Part shown: positions 9,373 through 20,696 of the stretch, piece after piece
Layout: the number at the start of each line of letters is the position of its first letter
How positions within the stretch are numbered: the first letter of the stretch is position 1
Assembly: GCA_949318235.1 (NCBI GenBank)
Contig: OX439131.1
Span: 10,436,231-10,500,230 of the forward strand
Length of the DNA: 64,000 nt
Direction of reading: 5' to 3'
Source of the DNA: Ecdyonurus torrentis
Taxonomy: Eukaryota > Arthropoda > Insecta > Ephemeroptera > Heptageniidae
The notes under the pieces: model-generated
Told to the model about the DNA's origin: nothing
Databases searched by the model: none
What the model saw: only the letters and a program-made list of their open reading frames with translations
Translations under genes and position numbers: made by a program

Positions 9373-12300
9373 CAGTAGTCAGTCAGTATAGTTTTATAAC
9401 GGAATCTACTACTGACGTGAAAGATGAATACATTATAGTTTATTTGATTTTAATTTTTTTAAACTGAATGTATCTTTTCAATGTTAATCTCTCAATTTTG
9501 TGAAATTACTGAGTCCTTTGTCATTTGACAAAATATTATATAATACTGTAATAAGCTAGTTTACTTATAATTAAGTTATAACATAACTGTGTATTTAGTA
9601 GTTACTCTCTCTATATAATGTCTAAATAAAGTAATTAATGTACAGCTCTGGCCAAAAGTTTAAGAACGGGGCAGCGGCAGCCACTGCGTTTTCTCATAAA
9701 GATAGCATAGTGTGGTTGCAGGTTGCCTATACAAATCGTTCTCAAACTTTTGGCTAGAGCTGTACAACTAGGAGCAAAATAGGTACTGGTTTTTCATGTG
9801 TCCTGTTACTTGAATTATTTAAAAGTAAAGGATAGAGGATAGCAGCAAATGCTACAGTACTCAAGTGGGGCAACGTTCTTTATTCAAGTGAAAAATAATG
9901 CTAGCACAGAGATTCCAAAACTATCCAATCTAATGTGCAAGCAAGATTTATCACCAAACTATACAAAATATCTTCACTAAGGTAGGCCCTTGCATAATGC
10001 TCTATCCTTTCCTTTTAACTTAGTACATTCAACCTCAGTGGTTTCTGTCCTTCATTATTCAACTTTAGTGCAAGAAAATCTATATAATTGCTCAATATTG
10101 CCCACACTTACGTCCTGAGATGCACCTTATCAGGCTCTGTAAAGAATGTCACTGCTTTTCCAGGCCGGCCAGCTCTGCCAGTACGTCCTGAAATACACAA
10201 ATGTAAATTAATACAAGTTCATTCAAGCAAGATTGCATTGGCTTAAATATTATTTTGGATTTAATTAGTATAAATTCATAATTAAAAGTAGGATACTTTA
10301 CTAGTGTAAGCAAGAACCCTTCTAAATTCAATAAAAAATATTCCATTGAAAATGGTATTCAATAATCAGACAAAGTAAACAATGCAAATATGTATTGCTA
10401 TCAATAAAGTAAGAAAATGATAATTGTATTCTAATACAGTAACTCAGGAAGATCAATAATGCTCACCTATCCTGTGAATGTAGCTGATAGCTGAGGGTGG
10501 GAAGTCATAGTTGATGACCAAGTTGACCCCCTTGAAGTCAATACCTCGAGCCAGCAGTTCAGTACACACCAACACCCAAATTTTACCCTCGCGGAAACTG
10601 CGCACTGAGTTGTCTCTCTATAAAAATGGAACAATAGTTACTGACGTAGTGGTATAATGAGGAAGACATTTTTTTTTTTTATTTATTGCATAGGGCATCA
10701 TTCTGAATCAACTGATGTGTGAATTTGTAATTTTCGAGCTCATTACCAGTAACTGCTATTTTTTTGTAATAAATTTTTGAAAATTGTGGTATGCCATCAA
10801 AACTGGTCAATAACTGTTCAATAACTGAATTCATATCATGATTTTCAAAAACTAAGTAAAAATACTTAATAAACTAAAAAATTACAAAATCACACATCAA
10901 CCAATTCCAGATGATGTTCTCTTTTGCAGCAGTTAAGTTGGCTTTGACTTAATGCCAGAATTTGCAAGGGAAACATATGGTTACTTCCATGAACCCATTT
11001 CTAATCAAAATCTTACACTGGGATAAGTCTCTGCATGTCCGTGCTAAAGTGCAGGACAGTGGTCAATTTCGGACAGGTTGATTTGTATTATCAACCAATA
11101 GGACGCCATATTTCTTATCCTATCCAACTAAAAGCAATAAGAAATTGACCGCTGTCCTGTGCTTAACTTCCATACAACTGAAATTGGTCCATATAACCCA
11201 CATAAAAAATTAGCAACTTACTATGAACATTTTATAAAATAAATAAAAAGCTATAAAATTCTTACAAAATAACATTTTAGAACATACAGACAACTTTTTT
11301 TACTGTAAAAATAGCAAAAAAATTTTAAGATGAAGTAATATATTCAAAAACTCCATGTGCATTGCTTTGAAATACTATTAAATTCTCATACAAACTTAAT
11401 TTAAATAAAATCTCAAAATTGAGTTCTATTCTTCATAAGGGTAAATTGAAAGAGACAATTATAATCCTGTTAATTCTGACCTGCTGTTGAGTGCGCCCTG
11501 CATGGATCACATCAACATTGATTCCATCATAAATCAGTTCCTGGAACAGCTGCTGAGCTCTCTCTTTGGTCTGCACAAACACCAGGACTGGGGGGCTCAG
11601 ACCCTGAAATTAAATAGTCACTTTGTTTAACATGTAGACAGACAATTATAATAATATACTGTACTTTATTATTTAAGTCCAGCGTATTTTTTTTTCTCAC
11701 AAGAAAAGAATACCAGTAAATTTAGCTTTAGTATTTGAATGATAACATATCATCACAATGGTGTGTACTTTTCAAATTTGATTAGCTTAATTACGTTTTA
11801 AAGATATTTAATATTAAAGGTTGTATTTAGAAGACTCATAATATCTCTGAAAGTCAAAATATGCACCTGCTTGTGCCATTTGAAAGTCAATCACTAAAAC
11901 CACATACCATAAAAAAAAATAATAAAATAAAAAATACTGTAACAAAATAATAGGCCTAATAATAATAAAACAGGACTTGTGACTATCAGATGAGAGAGGA
12001 AAAAGTTTTGAAATTTAACAAGCAGCCTTACTGAAGTATAAGTTCAAAAATTCATAGCACAAAATTTCTTAAGTTTTACAGGTTTGGAGTTGTCTTATCT
12101 TCAATTATTAATGTAAAAAAAACAAACAAAAAAAAAAAGGTTGTATCTTAAAACTTTAAAGTTATATCACAACAGTGCCTCATTTTCAGCCTGAGGAATC
12201 CCCCCTCCCCAGAGAATAATGATTTTTTTTTTTTTTTTTTTTTTTTACTTATGACCAATAACTTAATTTTAAACATTTTTTCCTTAACATACATCTATCA

Positions 12301-12685
12301 CAATCTTATGAAAAGTCATTCAATTGAAAATAACTTGTAGATCAAGTACAATATCTTGTAGTTTTAGAACTTACCTCTTGTACCATGGTACGTAAAGCCA
12401 CCAGTTTGCCTTCCTCACTGCCCACAAACTTCAGCTCCTGATCAACTAGATTAACTGCAGTGTTTCTGAAACATAACAAACATGTTCTATGTCAAACCTT
12501 ATGTTAAATAATACAATAGCTTTATGGTAATAATAATTCAGGAGAGTTTTACTTTGACAAAATCAAGTAAGCTCTCTCAATTCAAACACACTGTTTTACT
12601 ATTACTGTATTATTATTTTATTGTACATACACAATGAAAAGTACTAATAGAGAAAGAATAAGTGTTTAATAATATACATATATAT

Positions 12686-12735
<50 letters not shown>

Positions 12736-13208
12736 TAACTTGTTTAAAAAAAGGGCAATTTATTTGTACTATAAATTTACAAAATCTTGACAAGGTTGAA
12801 TGTTTGACACTCACCTAACCCCAACGTTGACACAGACAAACTCAGCAAGGTTCTTGCTGCACCAGTTTGAGACAGCAGGAGTGTGGGTTGCACTGAACAT
12901 GGCTCTCTTGACCTTGGCTCCATCACAAGCCTGATAGATCCTGGCCAGCTGCTCTCGGAAACCATGCTTGCCTTCTTCAAACAACTTGTCACTCTCGTCC
13001 ACCACCAGCCACTCCACTCTGCAAACATACATACTCTGTGTTGAAATCATCATATTATACTGTTTATCTTTATAATAATGTGACCCCATTTTTAATGATA
13101 GAGAATATAGGCAAAATCAATGACTTACAAGGATTACACTGCCATTAAACTGGCAATGGATTGGCATGTAACGTCTTTTTTTTAAAGCATAAAACACCAT
13201 TCAAATTA

Positions 13209-13241
<33 letters not shown>

Positions 13242-14486
13242 ATAAAATAGAAACTTAATTGATTTTTCATTACTATTTCTTTTTAATTTGATTTCTAATA
13301 GACACTACAACAGCACCTGAAGCTTGATTGTAAGATTCCACTTCAAAACTTACTTTTGGAGGCAGATGCCAGATGGTTCTTGGTTCAGTAAGAAGATAAG
13401 TCTGTTGGGTGTTGTGATGAGGATATCTGTAAACAAGGAAAGACAAAATGGTGATCATTGAACTAATATGAACTGTGTCAAATTATTTGGACCAAAATTG
13501 TAACATTTTATAGTTTTATTAATTTTATCACATATTCTTCCATAGCCACCTTGATATTTATATGGCCATATAGATAAAGAATAGAATAATAAAGAATATA
13601 ACAAAATTAATAAATTTGCAAATCAAAGAAAAAGTAATAGATTATTATAATTAAAGCACGTTATATTGAAAGTTATGTTACGTGAAAATCTTTAATAAAA
13701 ATATGTACAAAAAGGGGGAATGCAAAATTGCAAGCTCAAGGCTGCTGATTAGAGAATTTTTCCTGCAGTGATGGAAAGCAACCAAACTCACCTGAATTCC
13801 GCATTCCATCACGGCAGTAAAAATTCTCTAATCAGCAGCCTTGAGCTTGCAATTTTGCATCCCCCCCTTTTGTATCTATTTTAATTAAAAATTTTCGAGT
13901 ACTATAACTTTCAATAAAACGTGCTTTAATTATAATAATCTATTACTTTTTCTTTAATTTGCATTTTAAACCAATTTTTTTTCTTCTTATATCTATTTAT
14001 TAAATTAATGAATTTGAATATCATGCCATATATTTGTTTAGTATTTATGACTGACCAATTTTATGAGATCCCTGTGGCCCAATTCTCTTAGCTGCCTCTT
14101 TCACTTTGCTCAGCAGGTGTATTCTCAAACCACGACCATTGGCAAGCTTGAGACACTCCCTGAAATAATTAAAATAATAATGAACTAGAGCATTAGATCG
14201 TAATAAACCATAAATGTTTTGGCATCTTTTTCTATTTTTACCTACAAGAAAGTACAATTTTTCAGCACCAAATCCAGATTAAAAAAATATTGCTATACTT
14301 TTCATTGCACAGTGGAAAGAAACAAAAATTAATTCATAACAATACACACAAGTTTGAAAAAGTAATGAGATCTCTGCTTATATGGTACACTGTGTTTTAT
14401 GCACTGTAATTTCAAACTATTTTATTTGTCCACAATTATAAATACATCCTTAACAAAAATTTAAACGTTTTAAAAATATGCCAAAG

Positions 14487-14518
<32 letters not shown>

Positions 14519-17500
14519 AAGAAAAAGAAAAAGAAAAAAAAGTTATTTGCAAATTTAACAAGAAGCTGATGTCCAGAACATTTACATACCTGTGAGTTTG
14601 CTGTGCCAGTTCCCTAGTTGGTGCTACAAGAACTGCTCTGACTCCACCCCCCTGAGGCTTGGCCAGTTGGTGAATGACAGGCAGTAAGAATGCAGCAGTT
14701 TTTCCTGAGCCTGTAGGAGCGCAAGCCAGCAGTTGACATCCCTGTGGAACACAAGAGCATTAGCAATGCTGTATGTCAACAGAGTATAAATATCATTGAA
14801 ATTCCCTACTATTCATAAAATTAACAATAAAATACAGTACTATTATTATTCAAAAATTCAAAATTCTTTATTCATTTCTTTCATCCTACACACACAATAC
14901 ACACAAATATGCATCTGTCCAGGTTATTGCTTTAAAAAAACACAAGCAAATAGAAATGATGGTCAATAAAAAATAAACATAAACAATTACACATAAAAAA
15001 AAATAAAACAATACACAAAAAACTACTTATCTGAATCGTTCATAAACTCATCGATTATTTAATAAAAAAGTTTTTAAGTTTCTTTTAAACATAATTTGAT
15101 CTGGTTCCTTTCTTAACATGGCTGGCAGATTATTATAAATGTTTAGAGAACCACAGAAGGGACCCTTATTGTACATTTCCGTTCTTTTGTATATACTTTG
15201 AATTTTTGCCTTGCTATTCCTTGTATTGTGACTATGCTGAATTTCATGACTTTTAAAAAATTCCAAACTATTTTTGACTTTTAAAGCACTTTCCATTATA
15301 TATACACATGGTAGGGTAAGAATAGTTAGTATTTTGAAAATTTCTCTACATTCTGCTCTATATTTTGCGCCACTAATAATCCTAATTACCTTTTTTTGCA
15401 GTTTAAACACTCTAATGGCATCAATAGAATTCCCCCAACATGTTACCCCATATTTTATGTGGCAGTGAAAATTAGCATAATACATAGTAATTAAACAATC
15501 AATCTGGATTTCGTGTTTTAACTCTCTAATAGCAAAAATTGTAGGTGCAAGTTTTTTAGAAATATAATCAATGTGCTCACACCATCTCAAATTATCATCA
15601 ATAATAATGCCGAGAAATTTGGTTTGGTGTGCAAAGTTTATTAATTCAGACTCACATTGAATTTCTTTTATTTTTTCATTTTTGTTTCTTAAATTTTGAA
15701 ATTGCATAATTTCAGTTTTATCAACATTTAATTTTAAGCCATTTTGATTGAAATAATATTTTACTTCTGAGATAAGTGATTTAATATTATTACTAAGAAT
15801 GTTATTATTTGAGTCTATTATTTTAAAATTAGAATCATCCGCATATCCAACTGGATATCGTAAGTGAAAAATACTTACAGGCGTAGAACACCTTGAACAA
15901 AAAATTTGTGTAATATCCTAACAAACCTGAAAATCAACGTTGATTTGGCCGGAGTCATTGATTTCTAATTTATTTTCCATTCACAAAATGCCACTGGCGG
16001 TCACTGACGTCACAGCTCGTCCGGTTTACGCGCATTGTTAGGATATTACACAACTTTTTTTGTTCAAGGTGTTCTACGCCTTTAACATTATTATATGTAA
16101 ATTCCTGTTGACTTGAACATTTTACTTTCAAGCACCCAATGTAATGTCCAATTATCACGACACAATGAAAATTCAACTTTCAAATGTTCACACAATTGAA
16201 AGTTACAACAATTTAGTGAGTAGTTTTTGTGCAAAACTGGTTTTAAACAATACGTCCACAATACAGGTAAAAGTTGATAACCTTTCAGGGTGAGCCAACA
16301 ATACTTCCCTTTGACCTGGGGGTCTGTTCCAGAAGTCATCACAAGAAACTCGTTACTGAGAAACGGGCGTAACTCACTTATTTATTATAGAGAAATTGTG
16401 AGCCTTGTGAGGTTCTCGAGAAGGCTTACGGAACAGACCCCCTGGTATTGGTCTACACAACTTTCTATTCTATTATATTAATAACCTTAATATACAAGTA
16501 AACTACACTACCTACCTCCATCATAGCTGGAATGGCTTGCATCTGAATAGGTGTAGGCTCAGAATATCCAGATTTATAAATATTGTCGAGGAGATCTTGA
16601 CCTAAAGTGTACCTCGTCATGAGCTCCTCAAAGCTCTGTATTGGCTCTGGCATCTGCTCCTTGGGAGCTCCCTTACGTCCCCACACCTTCATACGATGCT
16701 CATTGCGCACTCTGTTTACCTGAAACCCAAAGTTGTGAAAACATATTTAAGTTATATTTGATGAATATAATTAGGGGTATTTTGTCTTTACCTCTTCCTG
16801 ATGTTGAAGTGCCATTTTTTCCTTGTTATTCATTTTCTTTTTCTTCTTCTTCTTAGCTGAATTTTTATTTGTAGTTTTGCCATCAGCTCCAACTTTCAAA
16901 GATCCAAGCAATGTGATGCTGTGCTCTTTTGTATCTGAGAATAACACAAAGGCTTCAGAAAATCTAACAACTCATTTTATTGATATAATGAATTGAATAT
17001 TTTACAATGAATCTGCTGAATTTTTTTGAAGCATTAACAACATAATACTTATAGTCCATTTGATTTTTTTTTTAGAAGACAAAATTGTTTCATAACATAC
17101 ACTATACTGTGTCTGAAATCCTTTGAATTATTAAATACAGTAAATAGTTTGAACAGATTTCTATCCATACACTTATCAAAGTTATTAGCCAGCAGAATGG
17201 AATTCATACATAATCAATGTTTGTATTGAAAATTTTCACGTATCTACTACCCACTATGGTACTGTACTTGCTCACCTTTGAGGTCAGGTCATAATTTTGT
17301 TTGGACGTCTATCAACACATTCTATTTGATCGCGTGGGTTTGAAACTTTGTGACAGAGGTCAGCACGTCTTTACGTGCTCACAGAAATTGAAGTTAATAA
17401 GTCCTTGATTTGAAAGTTGACTGACCCTTCTAAGCAAGAAGTTTAATCCTGTGGATTAACCCTACTAGAGGTAACCTCCTCATGAAAAAAATTAACATGG

Positions 17501-18414
17501 AACCTTATGAGAAAGTTGTTTACTCATAGGTTTAAACCTCCAAGTAAGTCCTCATATAGATGTAGCTCTACCAGGGGCTAAGCAATAAGCTTCGAATGAG
17601 AGTGTGAAATGTACCTATTTAAAATACTGTACATTGAACTTTGTATTGCTGTCAAATCTAAAATATACATTGAACGGGAGAGAGAGCCAATATGTTCCAT
17701 ATACTGTAGCATAGTGATACTCTTATTTACCTTCCTCCACCTCGCTATCTTCTTCATTCACTTCATTATCATCTGACGATTCCTCATCCTCCTTTTTGAT
17801 TGTGGGCAGTGAGTGACTTCTTGTCGTTAACTCTGCACCTCGTGGTAATGCAGGACTGCAGTATACAGGTGTCCTCACCAACTGAAATCATAATTATCAT
17901 AGCATTCTTCTATTAGTTCTATTGAGCGAAAGGGCAAAAACAAAAGTTCTTAGAGGAATCTGCGCGACAAAAGTTAATGAACAATCTCGAGCAAAAGTAT
18001 CCGTAAAATCATAAAGAAACGGAGTAATATTTTATACATATGCATAGACCACCGATTTTGACCAATGTCAAGTCGATTTTGATCGTTTCATCGAAATTTT
18101 AAAGCAAACTACACAACAGTTAAACCATACATATTCTATTTATGATGGAAATTGTACTAAAACAATTAACTCTTGTACTAAAAAGCTATGAAAATATTAA
18201 ATTTAACTTTTGAAAACCATAGTAAAATAACAGAAAAACGATGTGTTCGAAAGTTGAATGAACTTTTCACTATCTCTCCCGGTATTTTCCAATTGTAAAT
18301 GTTATTTAATATGTTCTTTATACAAACCTGAAATCTTTGAGCATCAGTACTAAATTTTTTCTTGTTAAATTTAACACCAGATGTTAATTTACGAAAAATA
18401 TCAGAAGCATCCAT
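8039..18414 (-). CDS. DDX52: DEAD-box ATP-dependent RNA helicase DDX52 (Rok1 type)
   Basis: Fourteen exons join in phase: 18414-18328, 17881-17731, 16934-16792, 16719-16516, 14741-14590, 14159-14056, 13426-13354, 13018-12815, 12465-12375, 11603-11481, 10617-10467, 10187-10112, 9274-9110 and 8087-8039. They give 590 aa against about 599 in human. Visible motifs are the Q motif [14 protein letters not shown], motif I APTGSGKT (203-210), PTRELA (236-241), TPNRL (286-290), motif II DESD (312-315), SAT (347-349), ARGIDF (467-472) and HRIGRTGR (492-499). The acidic segment of exon 2 and the Lys-run of exon 3 fit the nucleolar N-terminal extension. Rok1/DDX52 acts in 18S rRNA and 40S subunit assembly. 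The introns carry a CR1-like remnant and many foldback elements. Without the 49-nt last exon the ORF stops at 9106-9108, one codon past a strong GTAAGT donor. Confidence 0.95.
8273..8340. repeat. poly-A / poly-T inverted pair
   Basis: A run of A ending near 8294 and a run of T ending at 8340 are separated by about 25 bp, so the segment can fold into an A:T hairpin. It lies in the last DDX52 intron just beside the foldback at 8360. Confidence 0.6.
8360..8927. repeat. 568-bp inverted repeat (foldback element) in the last DDX52 intron
   Basis: The left arm starts near AGCAATAGACAACTTGCATG and the right arm ends with CATGCAATTTGTCTATTG. The arms also match at AAAATGCTCCTTCAT / ATGAAGGAGCATTTTTT and at GTGGCCATTACGCCGAAAGA / TCTTTCGGCGTAATGGCCAC. 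The centre is near 8640. It is non-coding. The ORF read across 8660-8854 is only the arm. Confidence 0.8.
9643..9762. mobile_element. 120-bp Tc1/mariner-type MITE with TA duplication
   Basis: Terminal inverted repeats of about 26 bp differ at two positions (left CAGCTCTGGCCAAAAG, right inverted CAGCTCTAGCCAAAAG). The element is flanked by TA at 9641-9642 and 9763-9764. The interior is about 68 bp with no coding. It lies in the DDX52 intron between exons 13 and 12. TIR sequence and TA target site fit the Tc1/mariner superfamily. Confidence 0.8.
10695..10917. repeat. 223-bp imperfect palindrome (MITE-like)
   Basis: Arms of about 40 bp match as inverted copies. The left arm contains TGATGTGTGAATTTGTAATT and the right arm AATTACAAAATCACACATCA. 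It sits in the DDX52 intron between exons 11 and 10, next to a second, unrelated palindrome (11047-11164). Confidence 0.65.
11047..11164. repeat. 118-bp palindrome (MITE-like)
   Basis: The left arm contains GGACAGTGGTCAATTTC and the right arm GAAATTGACCGCTGTCC. Arms are about 24 bp with few mismatches. It is intronic in DDX52. Confidence 0.65.
12689..12730 (+). repeat. AG microsatellite
   Basis: About 21 uninterrupted AG units in the DDX52 intron between exons 9 and 8. Purines are on the plus strand, as in most AG tracts of this window. Confidence 0.9.
13618..13962. repeat. 345-bp foldback element in a DDX52 intron
   Basis: The arms match from AAAGAAAAAGTAATAG / CTATTACTTTTTCTTT at the ends to AAAATTCTCTAATCAGCAGC near the centre, so nearly the whole element is arm. 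The centre is at about 13795. Sequence similarity to the left half of the element at 2100-2373 suggests a shared ancestry. Confidence 0.8.
14850..15870 (-). mobile_element. CR1/Jockey-like non-LTR retrotransposon, 5'-truncated, with RT 3' half
   Basis: The open frame runs on the minus strand from about 15868 to 15048. It contains VGYADDSNF with the YADD catalytic box, [31 protein letters not shown], the HNTRNSK motif and the C-terminal [19 protein letters not shown]. It lacks the RT fingers, the endonuclease and any ORF1. The minus-strand 3' end near 14850 carries AATAAAGAATTTTGAATTT rather than a long poly(A), which fits CR1-like tails. The 5' side is cut off where the palindrome 15879-16081 begins, and no RT frame resumes beyond it. 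It lies in the DDX52 intron between exons 5 and 4. The last 219 codons are uninterrupted. Confidence 0.8.
15879..16081. mobile_element. 203-bp MITE with about 47-bp terminal inverted repeats
   Basis: The left TIR starts AGGCGTAGAACACCTTGAAC and the right TIR ends GTTCAAGGTGTTCTACGCCT. Both continue to TCCTAACAA / TTGTTAGGA. It abuts the truncated RT frame, so the RT is either interrupted or ended here. No target duplication could be fixed. Confidence 0.75.
16262..16475 (-). mobile_element. second remnant of the 1.5-kb retroelement 3' end, split by a MITE
   Basis: CCTTTCAGGGTGAGCCAACA (about 16281-16300) matches the tail at 1521-1541, and GGTCTACACAACTTTCTATT (about 16449-16468) matches AGACCTCCACAACTTCCTAT near 1570. 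In the 1.5-kb copy these blocks lie next to each other. Here they are parted by the MITE 16320-16440. Only the terminal ~90 bp of the retroelement are present. Confidence 0.65.
16320..16440. mobile_element. MITE, family with GGGGGTCTGTT termini, copy 2
   Basis: A 121-bp palindrome with ends GGGTCTGTTCC / GGAACAGACCC, flanked on both sides by CCTGG (16315-16319, 16441-16445), a 5-bp target duplication. It is inserted into the retroelement remnant. Same family as 3323-3470 (shared GGCGTAACTCACTT and TTATTATAGA). Confidence 0.82.
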
Positions 18415-19089
18415 CGTTGATTACAAATCACACGTGTTGTTGAGTGTTGTTTTCGCTTTCCGCCGCCAGCTGATAAAAAAAAAGTTTGCGTGAGACGTGC
18501 TGCCATCTACAATGCATACCCGCGAAAACTTTCATGTACAAAATTTATGTCGTCCGGTCGGTCAATCCAAGGTCTCCAGTACATTTAGATTTAATAGATT
18601 TAGACTATATTCGCTATATTCTATATTTATTATTTATCACATCACTGATTGCTAGGTGCAATCGACGGTTGAGGAATATACTTTAATAATTTTCATGAAA
18701 TTTATTTCACAATGTTGAAGAATCATATATATATTTTTTTAATGTTATGCATAGACTCTATACTAATACGTATACGCAGAGCTTATATTCCTTTTTATTT
18801 TATTATCTTTGATATTATTATATAATATTATATACTTTTAATATAGTACGTAACTCTTTTTAAAACATTGTACATCGCAGCTGTAATAATAAAATTATAG
18901 CGTTTTAATAAATATATTTATTGTAATTATATATAATATATTACAGATGCATATATATCAATTCACATATTTTAAAATTTTATACAGTTTTTAAAGACAT
19001 AATGCGAAATATTTACGATCAAAATAAATTATATAGAGGATCCAAATGTTTTAAGTGGACAAATTAACTTGATATAATCATTACAAAAA
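18415..19089. other. DDX52 upstream region and BTB gene 3' region
   Basis: The first ~120 bp upstream of the DDX52 ATG are GC-richer than the rest and hold CACGTG (18431-18436) and CCGCCGCCAGCTG. This is the probable DDX52 promoter. Beyond about 18540 the sequence is AT-rich and ends in the 3' UTR of the minus-strand BTB gene, which has an AATAAA on the minus strand at 18917-18922. No gene was seen. Confidence 0.5.
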
Positions 19090-20280
19090 TTATCTTTTCA
19101 TATAAATAAGAGAACGAATATAACTTGGATTAGTTGCTACGGCCACTTTACTATCATTTACAAAAATATTTTGATGTGTTGCTTTTGAAATACTAACTCC
19201 TTTTCTATAAAATCCTTGTTGACACATGAAAACTACAGAGACTCTGTATTTAGTGTCTGCTTGAAGGAGAACAGGTTTGTTAAATTTGATATCATTGGTT
19301 GAGCTGTAAGCTGCCGACTGTCTATAATTAACTACTGCTAAGAGGGCGTAATTTCCATCCTGAAGAATGACGTCACAGCTTTCCCAGTACGTGATACCTG
19401 CATAATCAGGTCTATCCTGAGTTGGTATTTCTACACCAGAGAGAAGAACACAAGTATTTACTGAGAACGAAATGAAACACTGCAAACCCTTGCAACTATC
19501 ATTAGGAACAACAGTATGACGTTCAGGTCCAAATGAAAAACCAGGTAATGAAATTGATGGTCGATTTCTATCACGATTTAAACTACAAAAAGTATCAGGT
19601 AATTTGACATCACAGCAAGGTGAACTGATTTTCATAAATATTGCTACTTTTTCTTGTGGTGTAAGGATATCAGAAGTTGCAGGTCCATCAGCGAATTCTT
19701 TAGTTGTTAGTGCGAGAAATCTGAGACGACTCAACACGGGACCTAGAATGTTACGTAAGTTTTGACCATTGATTGTTTTTTCTTTTCTTATGAGTTCTTT
19801 CTCTGCCCACCGGAAACTTGCTTTGATAAGACGAGCTTCTGAGTAAAGCATCAAGGTTTCTTGACGTACAATTTCAACGAGAGTCGAGTGTTGGATGTCC
19901 TCGAAACTTGAGAACTTGAGCACTTCTTTAGTACGCTCTTGGATCATCTGCAACAAAAAAATTTGTTTATATTTATATATTATTTTTTATATCTAAAATT
20001 ATTTTATTTTATTTACCTTGAAGCACGTGTCCTCGAGATCTCGATAGTCCATCAGCTTGGCAAGCTCGTACGCTTGACACACGTTCTCCGGTGCTAGTTT
20101 GGACTCGAGGTGAATGATACAAGCTGCGGTCAGCCAGGGTAACATGTACTTGTTGGCGGCGTAGCACAGTCCTGAGGCCTCTTCCATACTCAAGCTCGAG
20201 GGCAGCTCGTCACAGTACAGGAACCTATTGAGTATTATCATATAGGGTGTATTTTTTTTAAATAAATATCTATATATATA

Positions 20281-20360
<80 letters not shown>

Positions 20361-20696
20361 ATTGCCTTTTTTTTAGCTTTTTATATTATAATGTCAATTA
20401 AGTTTTAACGAAGAAGACGGAAAAAAATATAACAAAAAATTGCAGCGCGATGTGGATACTAAAAATAAAAATTATTATGGTACACTGTCAAGGGATTGTT
20501 TACTCAGATTTAATATTAATGTAAAATTTTCTTGAAGATTTCTAAACTGGTATTGAACTTACTGGATGAGAAGAGCAAAGATGTGCGCGTTGATATCAGT
20601 GACAACAATCTCGTTCTCCTCAGCGAGAGCACCGTTCAGCATGGCGGCGAACACTGCGCTCGCCTTGCTCAGTAGCAGCTTGTGGCACCGAAACCT
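19090..20696 (-). CDS. BTB-BACK-PHR-like protein, 3' part of the gene
   Basis: Three exons join in phase: 20696-20563, 20224-20017 and 19947-19090, giving 399 visible residues. The first holds the second half of a BTB/POZ fold (CHKLLLSKASAVFAAMLNG, then ENEIVVTDINAHIFALLI). The second holds FLYCDELPSSLSMEEASGLCYAANKYML. The long last exon carries a BACK domain (TLMLYSEARLIKASFRWAEKE, NILGPVLSRLRFL, EFADGPATSDILT) and a C-terminal beta-rich domain placed like PHR in BTBD1/2/3/6 but well diverged (FISFSVNTCVLLSGVEI). Such proteins are mostly Cul3 substrate adaptors. The first part of the BTB domain and the start codon must lie in exons further up, at higher coordinates, that I could not find. 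A true ortholog is not assigned. Confidence 0.85.
20283..20349. repeat. TA microsatellite in a BTB-gene intron
   Basis: About 30 TA units in the short intron between the two exons at 20017-20224 and 20563-20696. Confidence 0.9.

Noticed and set aside
16091..16342. Minus-strand ORFs across the MITE region (15970-16342)
   Set aside because: They run through the TIR elements and join unrelated sequence. No RT motif continues in them.
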